Assembly (NCBI RefSeq): GCF_016841685.1
Contig: NZ_JAENYR010000006.1
Span: 22,108-86,107, forward strand
From: Thiohalomonas denitrificans
Lineage (GTDB): Bacteria > Pseudomonadota > Gammaproteobacteria > Thiohalomonadales > Thiohalomonadaceae
Reading direction: 5' to 3'
DNA length: 64,000 nt
The position numbers and the translations under genes were made by a program. Below are positions 32,814 to 41,911 of this stretch, piece after piece. The notes beneath the pieces are model-generated. The model was not told where the DNA came from and made no database searches. It saw nothing but the letters and a program-made list of their open reading frames with translations. The number at the start of each line of letters is the position of its first letter. The stretch's first letter is position 1.

Positions 32814-33080
32814 AATTTAAAATCCCTTAGTTGATGCGAGGCTCCCCCCGCAAGTTCCGTCAATCATCACGGACCTAACATTACGGGAGCCTTCACCAGG
32901 CTGCAAGAACGGGTGCGGAAGATGAAAACAGAGGAAAAGGCCGGTCCGTTTCCGGCTGGACCGCATCTGCTTGAGTAGGCAGGCGGGTGCAGATCCCAAA
33001 GGAGAAGCTCGCAGACCGCAGTTTGCCGATGCCGGAGTGCGCTTGACGCTATGCGCTGCTCCAGGAATATCGCCGCGTGA

Positions 33081-34466
33081 TCAGGGTTCTTCCACAGCCG
33101 GGTCGGATGTACCCGGTTCATGGGTGCCCGCCGGGTATTCGGCAAGGGGTGCCCGCCCCGCCTCCCAGGCGCGGATAATCGGCTCGACGATGCGCCAGGC
33201 CTCTTCCGCTTCGTCGCCGCGGATGGCAAGGGTGCAGTCCCCTTGCAGGGCATCGAGCAGCAGCCGACTGTAGGCGTCCGATGCCGGTGCGTTGAGCGGA
33301 CTGTCCAGCACAGTCTCGCGCAGCTCGAATCGTTCGCCAGGGCCGGTGATATTGAGCGCCAGTGCAATCCGTTCCGGTTCGAAATTCAGACGCAAAACGT
33401 TCGGGACAGCGGCGTTCTCCTCGAAGGCGAGGTGCGGGACCGGCCGGAAGTGGATGGCGATCTCACAGCGGTCGCGGGCCAGGGCCTTGCCGCTACGCAG
33501 GACGAACGGTACCCCGGCCCAGCGCCAGTTATCGACGAACAGCGTCACCTCCGCAAAGGTCTCCGTGCCGCGTTGTGGGTCCACTCCGGGCTCGTGGGTG
33601 TAGGCCCCTACGGGACGTCCCCCTATTTCCCCGGCCCCGTAGCGGGCACGCCGGGTGTAGTAGTCCACTTCATTGGGTCCGAATCGGCGTACCGCCCGCA
33701 GCACATCCACTTTGCGGTCGCGCAAGTCCCGCGCGTTCAGGCTCTGAGGCGGCTCCATGGCTACCAGGCCGAGCAACTGCAGCAGATGATTCTGTATCAT
33801 GTCGAGTAGCGCGCCGGTGGCGTCGTAATAGCCGGCACGTCCTTCCAGGGCGAGGGTCTCGTCCCAGACGATCTCGACCCGCTCCACGTGGACCGCATTC
33901 CACAACGTTTCGAACACCCGGTTGGCGAAGCGCAGGCCGAGTATGTTCTGTACCGTCTGCATTCCCAGAAAATGATCGATACGGAACACCGTCTGCTCGC
34001 CAAGGCGCTCGGCAATCAAATGGTTGAGAGCTTGGGCGGATTCGAGGTCCCGGCCGAAAGGCTTCTCGATCACCAGTCGGCTGCCCGGGGCGAGCCCCGC
34101 ATCGCATAGTGCCTCGATGGTCGGTGCATAAATGGCGGGAGGCAGGGCCAGGTAGGCCAGCAGGGATTCATCCGCCGATCGCAGCAGCCGCGCCATCTGC
34201 TTCGCATCGGTCACATCGGCTTGACCATAGACCAGGCGCGCCACGAGCTGATTTCGGGTCGATGGACTCACATCCGGGGCATGGCGGACGAGCCGTTCAG
34301 TCATCCGGGTGCGGAAATCCTCATTACCAGCCGGTTCGCGGCCGACCCCAAGAACCGAAAAGCCGGGTGGCAGACGTTCTGCTTCAAGCAGGCGGGCAAG
34401 CGCCGGCAACAGATAGCGCGCCGTCAGGTCGCCCCCGGCACCCAGTATCACCAGCTTCTCAATCAT
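33081..34466 (-). CDS. zwf: Glucose-6-phosphate dehydrogenase family protein
   Basis: The ATG at 34466 follows AGGGGAAC and overlaps the GH15 gene by eight bases; the track's extra 81 residues are in the wrong frame of that gene. The 461-residue protein has the dinucleotide site LGAGGDLTARYLLPAL, the substrate region RIDHFLGMQTVQNIL and the catalytic GYYDATGALLDMIQNHLLQ with the base His. In typical enzymes the substrate motif reads RIDHYLGKE, whose Lys contacts the sugar phosphate; here it is Met and the next residue Gln. The family is clear but the preferred substrate may not be glucose 6-phosphate. Otherwise it would feed the oxidative pentose phosphate or Entner-Doudoroff route. Confidence 0.88.
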   Translation of the reverse strand: MIEKLVILGAGGDLTARYLLPALARLLEAERLPPGFSVLGVGREPAGNEDFRTRMTERLVRHAPDVSPSTRNQLVARLVYGQADVTDAKQMARLLRSADESLLAYLALPPAIYAPTIEALCDAGLAPGSRLVIEKPFGRDLESAQALNHLIAERLGEQTVFRIDHFLGMQTVQNILGLRFANRVFETLWNAVHVERVEIVWDETLALEGRAGYYDATGALLDMIQNHLLQLLGLVAMEPPQSLNARDLRDRKVDVLRAVRRFGPNEVDYYTRRARYGAGEIGGRPVGAYTHEPGVDPQRGTETFAEVTLFVDNWRWAGVPFVLRSGKALARDRCEIAIHFRPVPHLAFEENAAVPNVLRLNFEPERIALALNITGPGERFELRETVLDSPLNAPASDAYSRLLLDALQGDCTLAIRGDEAEEAWRIVEPIIRAWEAGRAPLAEYPAGTHEPGTSDPAVEEP

Positions 34467-36300
34467 CTCTGTTCCCCTGGAGAGCCCGCGCCAGATTGCG
34501 GCCGCTGGCGATGAGGCCCACATGACTGAAGGCCTGGGGAAAATTGCCCAGGAAGGCACCGGTCGCCGGGTCGATCTGCTCCGGCAGCAGACCCAGATCA
34601 TTCGTGCGATTGCACAGGGCATCGTAAAGGGCTGTCGCCTCGTCCAGGCGACCCTGGCCGGTGAGGTTGTTGAGCAGCCAGAAACTGCACAGAAGGAACG
34701 CCCCCTCATGACCGGGCAGTCCGTCCGGCGATTCCTCGGGAATGTAACGGTAGAGCAGGCCGTCCCCGGCCCCGAGTCGCTGCCGAACCGCTTCCACGGT
34801 GGCTATCATCCGGGGGTGATCGAACGGCACCACCCGCCTCAGCGGCAGGGTCAACAGGCTCGCGTCGAGCCAGCCGCCGCCCAGATGCTCCGTCAGGGTG
34901 TTTCGCTTCGAATTCCAGGCCTCGTTCAGAATGGTTTCCCGAATAACCGCGGCGTCTGCACGCCAGCCCCTGATATCGCCGGGAAGGCCCAGTCGCTCGG
35001 CGATGCGGGCGCCGCGATCCAGGGCCACTTGGCACAGCGCGGCGGAATAGGTGAACGGGTGGCCAGAGGTGCGCACTTCCCAGATACCGTGATCGGGTTT
35101 CCGCCATTCCACGCGGGCCTGCTCGACAAATGTGTGCAGACATGACCAGAGGTGAGGGGTTACCCGACCGCCCCGATTGGCCCACTGATAGGCACTGTCA
35201 AGTATTTCACCGAAGACATCGTGCTGACGCTGTTCCACTGCGGCGTTACCCCACCGCACCGGCGCTGAACCGCGATATCCCTCCAGCTCCCCATCTTCCC
35301 ACTCCTGCGGCGGCACACCTCCGTCCAGGTCATAGAGAACCCGCGGGCGGCCGGGGTTTTCTACGTCGTCCAGCACCCAGGCGAGGAACGCCTGCGCTTC
35401 TACGGTGAGACTGACCCCGCGGAGGGCGTACACGGAGAAGGCGGCATCGCGCACCCAGGTGTAGCGATAATCCCAGTTGCGCGGACCACCAACGGCCTCG
35501 GGCAACGACGATGTGGGAGCAGCGATGATGGCTCCGTTTTCAAAGTGGTCCAGCAGCTTGAGGGTAATGGCGGAGCGTCGCACCAACGCCGCTTGAGGAC
35601 CTCCGTATTCGAAGCCGCTGATCCAGCGCCGCCACGAGGCGATAGTGGCCTCCAGGACCTCTTGGTGGGCGATGGGATCATAGCGGTAGGAGCCGGACGC
35701 CCAGCGCAGTACGAGGTGGAAACACTCACCCGCACGCGCGTAATAGATGCTGCGCAGTCCCTGCAGTGCGATGGTGGCGTTGTAACGCAGCTCCAGCCCG
35801 TCCCGGGTGCGAATCCGCCAGCCGTCACCATGAGGCTCGGCATCCACCGTACCCCGGAGTGCCATATCGATACGCAGCGGCACATCTCCCTCGAGGACTT
35901 CGACCTGCCTCAGCAACTCGCCCCGGGCCGCTCGCACCCCCTCGTTCAGATTGGCGCCGGTGCGAAAGGTGAGCGCATCGGTGATCCGCACGACCCCGTC
36001 GGGCCCGCGCAGTTCGGTCGCCAGGACACCGGTGTCCGGCAGATAGTAGTGGCGGGACTCATCCAGTCGCTCCGGGGCGATGGTGAAGGCACCTCCACGT
36101 TGCGCATCCAGCAGACCGCAAAATAGCGGTGGCGAATCGAAGCGGGGCGCGCACAGCCACGGGATTGCTCCGTCGCGACCTACCAGGGCGGCACCGGCAC
36201 CGTCGCCGATGAGCCCGTATTCCTCGATGGCGAGGTAGCCTTCCGACGTGTAGTGCAGCGGTCCAAAACGCGCCTGCCGACTGTTCGTGTACGCATCCAT
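34459..36300 (-). CDS. Glycoside hydrolase family 15 protein (glucoamylase/trehalase-like)
   Basis: This 613-residue cytoplasmic protein has an N-terminal beta-sandwich (EYGLIGDGAGAALVGRDGAIPWLC, FDSPPLFCGLLD, TDALTFRTG) and a catalytic (alpha/alpha)6 barrel with GGPRNWDYRYTWVRDAAFSVYAL and, near the end, SPDGLPGHEGAFLLCSFWLLNNL carrying the catalytic Glu. This is the GH15 subgroup of intracellular glucoamylases and trehalases. Its product, free glucose, fits the overlapping dehydrogenase gene. The ATG has AAGGA nine bases upstream. Together they may mobilise a storage or compatible-solute glucan such as trehalose. Confidence 0.9.
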   Translation of the reverse strand: MDAYTNSRQARFGPLHYTSEGYLAIEEYGLIGDGAGAALVGRDGAIPWLCAPRFDSPPLFCGLLDAQRGGAFTIAPERLDESRHYYLPDTGVLATELRGPDGVVRITDALTFRTGANLNEGVRAARGELLRQVEVLEGDVPLRIDMALRGTVDAEPHGDGWRIRTRDGLELRYNATIALQGLRSIYYARAGECFHLVLRWASGSYRYDPIAHQEVLEATIASWRRWISGFEYGGPQAALVRRSAITLKLLDHFENGAIIAAPTSSLPEAVGGPRNWDYRYTWVRDAAFSVYALRGVSLTVEAQAFLAWVLDDVENPGRPRVLYDLDGGVPPQEWEDGELEGYRGSAPVRWGNAAVEQRQHDVFGEILDSAYQWANRGGRVTPHLWSCLHTFVEQARVEWRKPDHGIWEVRTSGHPFTYSAALCQVALDRGARIAERLGLPGDIRGWRADAAVIRETILNEAWNSKRNTLTEHLGGGWLDASLLTLPLRRVVPFDHPRMIATVEAVRQRLGAGDGLLYRYIPEESPDGLPGHEGAFLLCSFWLLNNLTGQGRLDEATALYDALCNRTNDLGLLPEQIDPATGAFLGNFPQAFSHVGLIASGRNLARALQGNRDD

Positions 36301-36427
36301 TCACGAGCATCCTTGTTACCAGGCCGGGCCCGGTAGTGCTCAGCCCCTCGAGGACCATGCGATCAGTAAAGTAGACCAGCAGCCCGGCGGCATCCACGGT
36401 CCCATCGACTCGGGAATATCGATTGGC

Positions 36428-37549
36428 TCAGGCGGATTGGGCCTGCTCCCCTCGATATAGAACAGTGAGAAGTGCGCCGAGGCCGAACAGTGTGACCGCC
36501 AAGCCGATGAGGAAGCCCAGTACAGGAATAAGCTGCAGCAGGCAAAGCACCAGGATTGCCAAAACCAGGGCGACCACATGCAACACCTTAGGGGCCCCCT
36601 CACGCTTGCCCAACCCCAGAAGACCCAACTCACCCACGAAAAAACTGCCCACGATCCACGCCACCGGCACCGCGGCCAAATACAGGGCCACAAGGATCAG
36701 CGCCAGCAGAGAGCCTACAGTCGTGATGAATAGGAACACGATAGCAACCGGGGTCAGGACAAGGCCCAGGAACCCCAGGCCGAACGAGCTGGCAGGATTG
36801 CCTTTCGCCACGTCCACCGCCCGGCCGAAAAGGCCGGGAGCAAGCAGATAGAGCACAACGCCTGCAGCGATAAGGCTGGCGGCGAGGAACAGTTGAAAAG
36901 CAGCAGCGGGAGCCTCGGGTCTCACCAGCATGGGCAGCTCCACCACACGCCCGCCAATCTGAGCCTCTCCACTGATCTCGGGAGGCGTTTCGCTGCGCCA
37001 GATAAGGTCCCCCTGAATTCTCGCCCCGGGACGGATCTCTATCGCTTCGGCAGTGATTTCCGCATCTTCGCCTACGGTGCCGCTGATGATGACCCGTTGG
37101 CCAACCGCTTTCAGCTCCTGACCCACATTGCCCTCAAGGCGCAGGGTTGACCCGGCAAGCCAGGCGAAGCCGCCCAGTTCGACGCCCGGGTCGATAGTGA
37201 CGGTCTCACCCGCAGCCACCATATGGTCGCCGATATCTGCCGCGATACGCACCCGCCGGCCTGCCACTCGTATATCATCTTGAACAGGCCCCCGGAGCAG
37301 AATGCGTTCACCCGCCGCATTGACATCGCCCTGAATGGCCTCCTCCACGATAACCTCCCTGCCGGCTACCGTGAGGTCTCCCGCCACCGGGGCCCATACC
37401 TCCACGAGGCCTCCCGCAGCGTAAAGGTCCTGAGCTACCGGATCACGGATGATCACCGATTCACCCAGGCGTTGGGCCAAAACCGAATCAGTCAGCAGCA
37501 TCCCGATAATCAGGAAAACGAGCGTCCCGGCGGCAATTGATCGGCTCAT
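36428..37549 (-). CDS. Bactofilin-like polymer-forming membrane protein
   Basis: This 373-residue protein has a signal peptide (1-25, VLA-QR), then about 150 residues of short hydrophobic repeats with the bactofilin pattern (VAGDLTVAGREVIVEEAIQGDVNAAGER and VGEDAEITAEAIEIRPGARIQGDL). Four C-terminal membrane helices follow (FLAASLIAAGVVLYLLAPGLF, GLGFLGLVLTPVAIVFLFI, LILVALYLAAVPVAWIVGSF, VLAILVLCLLQLIPVLGF). The repeats should form a right-handed beta-helix outside the membrane, tethered by the helices. The ATG has TAGGAGCGC. It is downstream of the DUF4824 gene in the same direction with a 200-bp gap, so it may have its own promoter. Confidence 0.85.
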   Translation of the reverse strand: MSRSIAAGTLVFLIIGMLLTDSVLAQRLGESVIIRDPVAQDLYAAGGLVEVWAPVAGDLTVAGREVIVEEAIQGDVNAAGERILLRGPVQDDIRVAGRRVRIAADIGDHMVAAGETVTIDPGVELGGFAWLAGSTLRLEGNVGQELKAVGQRVIISGTVGEDAEITAEAIEIRPGARIQGDLIWRSETPPEISGEAQIGGRVVELPMLVRPEAPAAAFQLFLAASLIAAGVVLYLLAPGLFGRAVDVAKGNPASSFGLGFLGLVLTPVAIVFLFITTVGSLLALILVALYLAAVPVAWIVGSFFVGELGLLGLGKREGAPKVLHVVALVLAILVLCLLQLIPVLGFLIGLAVTLFGLGALLTVLYRGEQAQSA

Positions 37550-37748
37550 TAGCGCTCCTACCAGTCCGTGGCGATGGCATATCCTGTCGGACCGACTCCA
37601 TTACACCTGAACCATAGCAACTCTCTTCGTTACCAAGAAGTCTACGCACATTTGGGCCATCGCCACCGCGAATCGCACACATGGGCATCGATAAAATCCG
37701 CGAACAAGCCGCTTGGGGTCGGATTGGGTTTTTGGCGACCGGGTCTGG

Positions 37749-38561
37749 TCAGGAGTGCGCCGACCCTTCCGATTCCGGGAACAGCGGCGCAATCGCGCCG
37801 ATCCAGGGTTCGTGACGTCGGCCGAAGTGTAGCGTCACCTGATAGCGGGGTGGATGAATACCACTGCTGTTACCCCCGGCAGCAACGGCCTCCAGTTCCT
37901 GATGAAAGCGGATGGGCACGTGAACCGAACGGGGAAACAGGCTGCGGATATATCCCTGGACGCCGTCATCATTGCGCCGCATACCGACCCGACCAGCGAC
38001 GATGATATGAGTCTCGGTGTCAGGATAACGGCTGCGCAATCGAACAGCATCGCGATCGGCATCCACGGGTACCAGACGCGAGTCGGCGGTTTGCATCTGT
38101 TCCAGACGCTGGCGGGCCTGTTCCTGCTCCCTTACCGATCTTTCATCAGCTTGGGGCTCCGATTCGAGCTTGGCCAGCTCACCTTCGCTTTCGGCCAACG
38201 CCTGCGCCCAGGTGCGGCCGTCATACTCCAGCACCACGTAAGCGCGACGGGTCTGCGGCCGTTTGTAACTTTTCTCACCCCAGGCCTGGAATTCGCGGGA
38301 TTCAAACCCGAGTGTCTGCAGCTTTTCCTTGTCGAACCACTCCAACAGCCTTGCGTTTCGATTGTGCCGCAACCGCAATGCCATACCGCTGTTTTCTTCC
38401 GACGCCGATGACCGGGAATAGGGAAGCACCAGCTCCCGCTCCGTCAGTACTACGCTTGTCCCGGGCTCACCGCTACGGTTCCAGGCCACACCCGCCAGTA
38501 TTACACTATTGACGACAACCACGAGGCCCAGTACCGCCAACAGTACATATTCTCTTTTCAT
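37749..38561 (-). CDS. DUF4824 (GDYXXLXY-like) membrane-anchored protein
   Basis: This 270-residue protein has one N-terminal membrane helix (VLLAVLGLVVVVNSVILAGVAW) and a periplasmic domain with LTERELVLPYSRSSASEENSGMALRL, YVVLEYDGRTWAQAL and, at the end, RYQVTLHFGRRHEPWIGAI. It matches the DUF4824 family of unknown function, which is usually encoded beside a DUF2157 membrane protein, as here (ATGA overlap). The ribosome site GGGAGGTAAC is strong. The pair may form one membrane complex; nothing in the sequence shows an enzymatic activity. Confidence 0.8.
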   Translation of the reverse strand: MKREYVLLAVLGLVVVVNSVILAGVAWNRSGEPGTSVVLTERELVLPYSRSSASEENSGMALRLRHNRNARLLEWFDKEKLQTLGFESREFQAWGEKSYKRPQTRRAYVVLEYDGRTWAQALAESEGELAKLESEPQADERSVREQEQARQRLEQMQTADSRLVPVDADRDAVRLRSRYPDTETHIIVAGRVGMRRNDDGVQGYIRSLFPRSVHVPIRFHQELEAVAAGGNSSGIHPPRYQVTLHFGRRHEPWIGAIAPLFPESEGSAHS

Positions 38562-39625
38562 GCCGTTACCTCCCCGCGATGCATCTTATGCAGCCGCCGC
38601 ATTACCAGCAGCAACACGACGGCAATCAGGCCCACCAACAGGAAGAACAGGTACTTGGGCAGCCAATCCCACCACCAGTCAAAAAACTTGGTGTAGAGAT
38701 AGATAACAAAAAACGTGCTGCCGGTGTTCACCACTCCTGGCCAGTGGCGCCGGATCCCGAACCAGATGGTCAGCCCGGCGAGCACGAAGCCCGCCGTCTG
38801 GTACAGGTATTCGATAGTGACATTGGCAAGCGGCAGGTAACTGACACTTCCCTGATTGGAGAGAACAAGGATGGTGATGAACAGCACCAGCAGTCCGTAT
38901 ACCCGGTAAATATCGGCGAACTCCCGCTGCATTGGCAGGCGCGCGGCGCCTACCATGCACATCAAGACACCGGCGAGCAGAAAGTTCTCCGGTCGTTCAC
39001 CAAAAGAGAGCCAATAGGCCCCACTCCAGGTACCGACCGTCGCTGACAGATAACCGACCAAAAACGTCAGCGCCGCGACCAGCATCAGCCGCAGCCCATA
39101 ACCATAGGCGAGCAACAGGGTGAACACTCCCCAGACAAGAAAGGCGTTGGGAGTCGGGACGATGTTGAAGATTTGGCCGAGCATGGAGAGATTCAGCACG
39201 AACGCGGCCACCGCAACAAGCGCGATCAGAGAGGCGAAATAGAAGGTACGCTCCCGCCGAGCGGCAAACTCCACGCCCAGCGTCGCCAGCAAAGGTGCCG
39301 CGACAAGGATGACCACCTGTCCCAGGGTCGTCAGGGAACCCCAGAAACGATAGAAAAAGAAGAACACGGCCGCGGAGAGGGCCAATGCCCCGAGGAAGGA
39401 GGCGATGCGCATCCCCCAGGACAACTGCTTCTGACTGCTGCTGGTGTCCACGTCGAAGTCGGCGGCCATCCGCCGCTGCAGTGTGGAGTGGTATATTTCC
39501 ACCTCCCGGCGCTGCGAGACCGGCAACGCCAGGACACCCTCGCGCTCAAGCTCAATCAGTTCGGCCGTAAAGGCATCGATGCGGTCGACCCGCCGTTGGG
39601 CCTGCTCCCTGTTCATTGTTGTCAT
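38558..39625 (-). CDS. DUF2157 multi-pass membrane protein
   Basis: This 355-residue protein has a DUF2157 N-terminal helical part (RVDRIDAFTAELIELEREGVL, AADFDVDTSSSQKQLSWGMR) followed by about ten membrane helices arranged in pairs, with aromatic loops such as WSGAYWLSFGERPENFLL and TKFFDWWWDWLPKYLFFLLVG. DUF2157 proteins have no assigned role. Coupling to the DUF4824 gene supports a joint function. The region upstream (39626-39924) shows no gene or clear promoter before the element at 39925. Confidence 0.85.
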   Translation of the reverse strand: MTTMNREQAQRRVDRIDAFTAELIELEREGVLALPVSQRREVEIYHSTLQRRMAADFDVDTSSSQKQLSWGMRIASFLGALALSAAVFFFFYRFWGSLTTLGQVVILVAAPLLATLGVEFAARRERTFYFASLIALVAVAAFVLNLSMLGQIFNIVPTPNAFLVWGVFTLLLAYGYGLRLMLVAALTFLVGYLSATVGTWSGAYWLSFGERPENFLLAGVLMCMVGAARLPMQREFADIYRVYGLLVLFITILVLSNQGSVSYLPLANVTIEYLYQTAGFVLAGLTIWFGIRRHWPGVVNTGSTFFVIYLYTKFFDWWWDWLPKYLFFLLVGLIAVVLLLVMRRLHKMHRGEVTA

Positions 39626-39924
39626 TCCCTATCATAGGTACCGTTCTATTCTGCCACGGCCCTAACCATTAATAAAAGAGAACCAAAGACCAGCGCGCCT
39701 ATGCCTCGACGTTGAAGGGCAACTCGATTTGAACGACTCGCACTGGAGTCAAGCCATTGTTCAGCGGTCTCTAAACGCTCTCGGGCAAGCTGCCGGACGT
39801 GGCAAATGGGGGCCCCCATGTTCCCAAGGCTTCCTCGATACCGTGTCCGAAAATGATGGTTTACCAGTTAGCCAGGTAATCGCCCAATGGGCTCTGATTT
39901 TTTCGTCTTTTTCAAAAAAGGCAC

Positions 39925-40069
39925 GTAACTGCTCGCCCGGTGATCGCACACGGCCCAGGAAATCCGTCATCCCCGCGTAGGCGGGGATCCATTCGAGCCA
40001 TGCTTCTGTTCTCTGGATTCTCGCCTACGCGGGGGTGACAGGGAATGACGGGAGGGGGTGAATAGTCAC
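39925..40069. mobile_element. Family-2 MITE (IS66-like ends), copy 2
   Basis: A 145-bp element from GTAACTGCTCGCC to GGTGAATAGTCAC with flanks AAAGGCAC and AAAGACAC (8 bp, one change). Compared with copy 1 it carries extra internal DNA including CCATTCGAGCCATGCTTC. It keeps the central CCCGCGTAGGCGGGG hairpin. Confidence 0.8.
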
Positions 40070-40217
40070 AAAGACACAATCTAAATTCAGGACGCCAACT
40101 TCCGGGTTTGACGTCTCCATTCAAGAGGAAGAACACAAAGTTTTTGCCGTTCCGCACCAGGAAGCGCCTGGTCGTGAGAACGGCTCCGGCACGCCGGGCA
40201 CTCCTGGCACTCCTGGC

Positions 40218-40428
40218 AGGGTAAACGCATACTCCCATTTTTGATGCCGGCGAGCGAACCAAGTCCTTGATAGCCGATACGCTGTGAATACGACCTACAG
40301 GGATGTAGGAAGTGAAGATGATGCAGGAGCAATCATCTTTCATCCGTGTACGCTCGACGGCAGCATCCCTCGACAAGTGTGCTCCTGCATGGTCTAACAC
40401 CGCTCGCTTCAAAGTAGGCGGTTGCCCT
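40218..40428. mobile_element. Family-1 MITE-like element, copy D (expanded)
   Basis: The longest copy, 211 bp, with ends AGGGTAAACGCATACT and AGTAGGCGGTTGCCCT and a perfect 12-bp target duplication GGCACTCCTGGC (40206-40217 and 40429-40440). The centre holds an extra hairpin ATGCAGGAGCA ... TGCTCCTGCAT in place of the second long arm. It lies upstream of the DUF1611 gene. Confidence 0.9.
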
Positions 40429-40585
40429 GGCACTCCTGGCTATTGTCTCAAGGGAGAGGGTATATGTGTGTTAAGGTGCTCTCTTCCCCATCGCTTATGA
40501 GGGGGCCTCTTGTTGATATCTGGCTAAATCAGATTGGCGCGATTGTATTGTCCCCTCTGAGCCGGGCAAAACCAGAGGCTTCACC

Positions 40586-41911
40586 ATGTCTAATCCTTCC
40601 GGCTCGACGCCACTATCCCTCTATTCGCCGCAAGGTCCGCCCGCGGCAGCGGATCTCCCCCCTGTCTGCGCTTCAGTCCCTCCCTCTGCTTCTGCAGTAT
40701 CCACCACTACCGCATCACCGACGCCTTTCTCCAAGCCTCCCAATTCCGTTGTCACCCCTGCTGACACTAGCGCCAACAACGGCTTGGCCGGACAGTTACA
40801 GGCACGTCCTGATGGTGAATCCGAACGGATTGCGACAGCCATCGTCTATTGTGAGGCAAACTTTGCCGGCATCGATGGCAAGACTGCCAACGGGCTCGTC
40901 CGGCATTCGGAAAAGTACAAAATCCTTTCGGTCATCGATAGTGAAAAGGCCGGCCTTGATACCGGCATGGTGCTGGACGATAAACCCAACGGTATCCCCA
41001 TTCATGCCACTCTGGCCGATTCACTGCTGAAAGCGGGCGCGATACCGGACTACTTTATCTTCGGAATGGCACCTTCAACGGGCATGCTGTCCGCTAGCGA
41101 GCGCGGCATCGTACTCCAGGCTATAGGGCTGGGGATGAGCGTCGTCAATGGCCTCCATGAGTTCCTCAATGACGATCCGGAATTTGTCGCCGCAAGCATA
41201 ACCAACGATGTCAAAATCATCGATGTGCGCAGGCCTCGCCCCACCAAAGCGCTGCGGATGTTCAGCGGCCGCATCAGCGACGTGACCTGTCCGCGTATTG
41301 CCGTTCTGGGTACCGATTGCGCCATTGGCAAGCGCACCACGGCCACAGCACTGGTCGGCGCACTGACCGACATCGGCTTGAAAGCGGTGATGATCGGCAC
41401 GGGCCAGACTGGATTAATCCAGGGTGCCCGCTACGGCATCGCACTCGATGCGGTCCCCTCGCAATTCTGTGCCGGCGAGCTGGAAGCCACCATTATCGAG
41501 GCCTTTGAGACCGAACAACCGGACGTCATCGTCATCGAAGGCCAGGGTGCGCTGAGTCACCCTGCGTTTTCGACCTCATCATTCATCCTGCGCGGAAGCT
41601 GCCCCGACGCAGTGGTCTTGCAGCATGCGCCCGGCCGTGTCTTTCGTTGCGACTTCGACGGGATGGCGATGCCCTCTCCGGCAACCGAGATCAATCTCAT
41701 CGAGACCTTCGCCGACACCAAGGTAATCGGGCTTACCCTTAACCACGAGCAGATGAATTTCAGCGAAGTGAGTTCGGCAATCGCATCCTATGAGGGGGAA
41801 CTGGGTATTCCCACCACCGATGTGTTGACCCGGCCCGCTGAACACCTGGTGCAAATGATACTCACCGCATTTCCCTCACTGGAGCCCCCGCACCGTGCGG
41901 AACGGCAATGA
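40586..41911 (+). CDS. DUF1611 P-loop protein (DgcN-like)
   Basis: This 441-residue protein starts at an ATG with AGAGG. The first 75 residues are a Pro/Ser/Thr-rich, low-complexity extension not usual for the family. Residues about 80-230 form the DUF1611 N-terminal domain (IVYCEANFAGIDGKTANGLVRHS) and 235-430 the P-loop domain: GTDCAIGKRTTATALVGAL near 242, IGTGQTGLIQGARYGIALDAV and IVIEGQGALSHPAFS. DgcN, a DUF1611 member, acts with an epimerase in D-glutamate handling. The stop overlaps the racemase start (ATGA), so the two probably act on the same amino acid or peptide. Confidence 0.85.
   Translation: MSNPSGSTPLSLYSPQGPPAAADLPPVCASVPPSASAVSTTTASPTPFSKPPNSVVTPADTSANNGLAGQLQARPDGESERIATAIVYCEANFAGIDGKTANGLVRHSEKYKILSVIDSEKAGLDTGMVLDDKPNGIPIHATLADSLLKAGAIPDYFIFGMAPSTGMLSASERGIVLQAIGLGMSVVNGLHEFLNDDPEFVAASITNDVKIIDVRRPRPTKALRMFSGRISDVTCPRIAVLGTDCAIGKRTTATALVGALTDIGLKAVMIGTGQTGLIQGARYGIALDAVPSQFCAGELEATIIEAFETEQPDVIVIEGQGALSHPAFSTSSFILRGSCPDAVVLQHAPGRVFRCDFDGMAMPSPATEINLIETFADTKVIGLTLNHEQMNFSEVSSAIASYEGELGIPTTDVLTRPAEHLVQMILTAFPSLEPPHRAERQ

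Noticed and set aside
34467-34709. 81-codon extension of the G6PDH ORF
   Set aside because: It is an out-of-frame reading of the GH15 gene; the ATG at 34466 has its own ribosome site.
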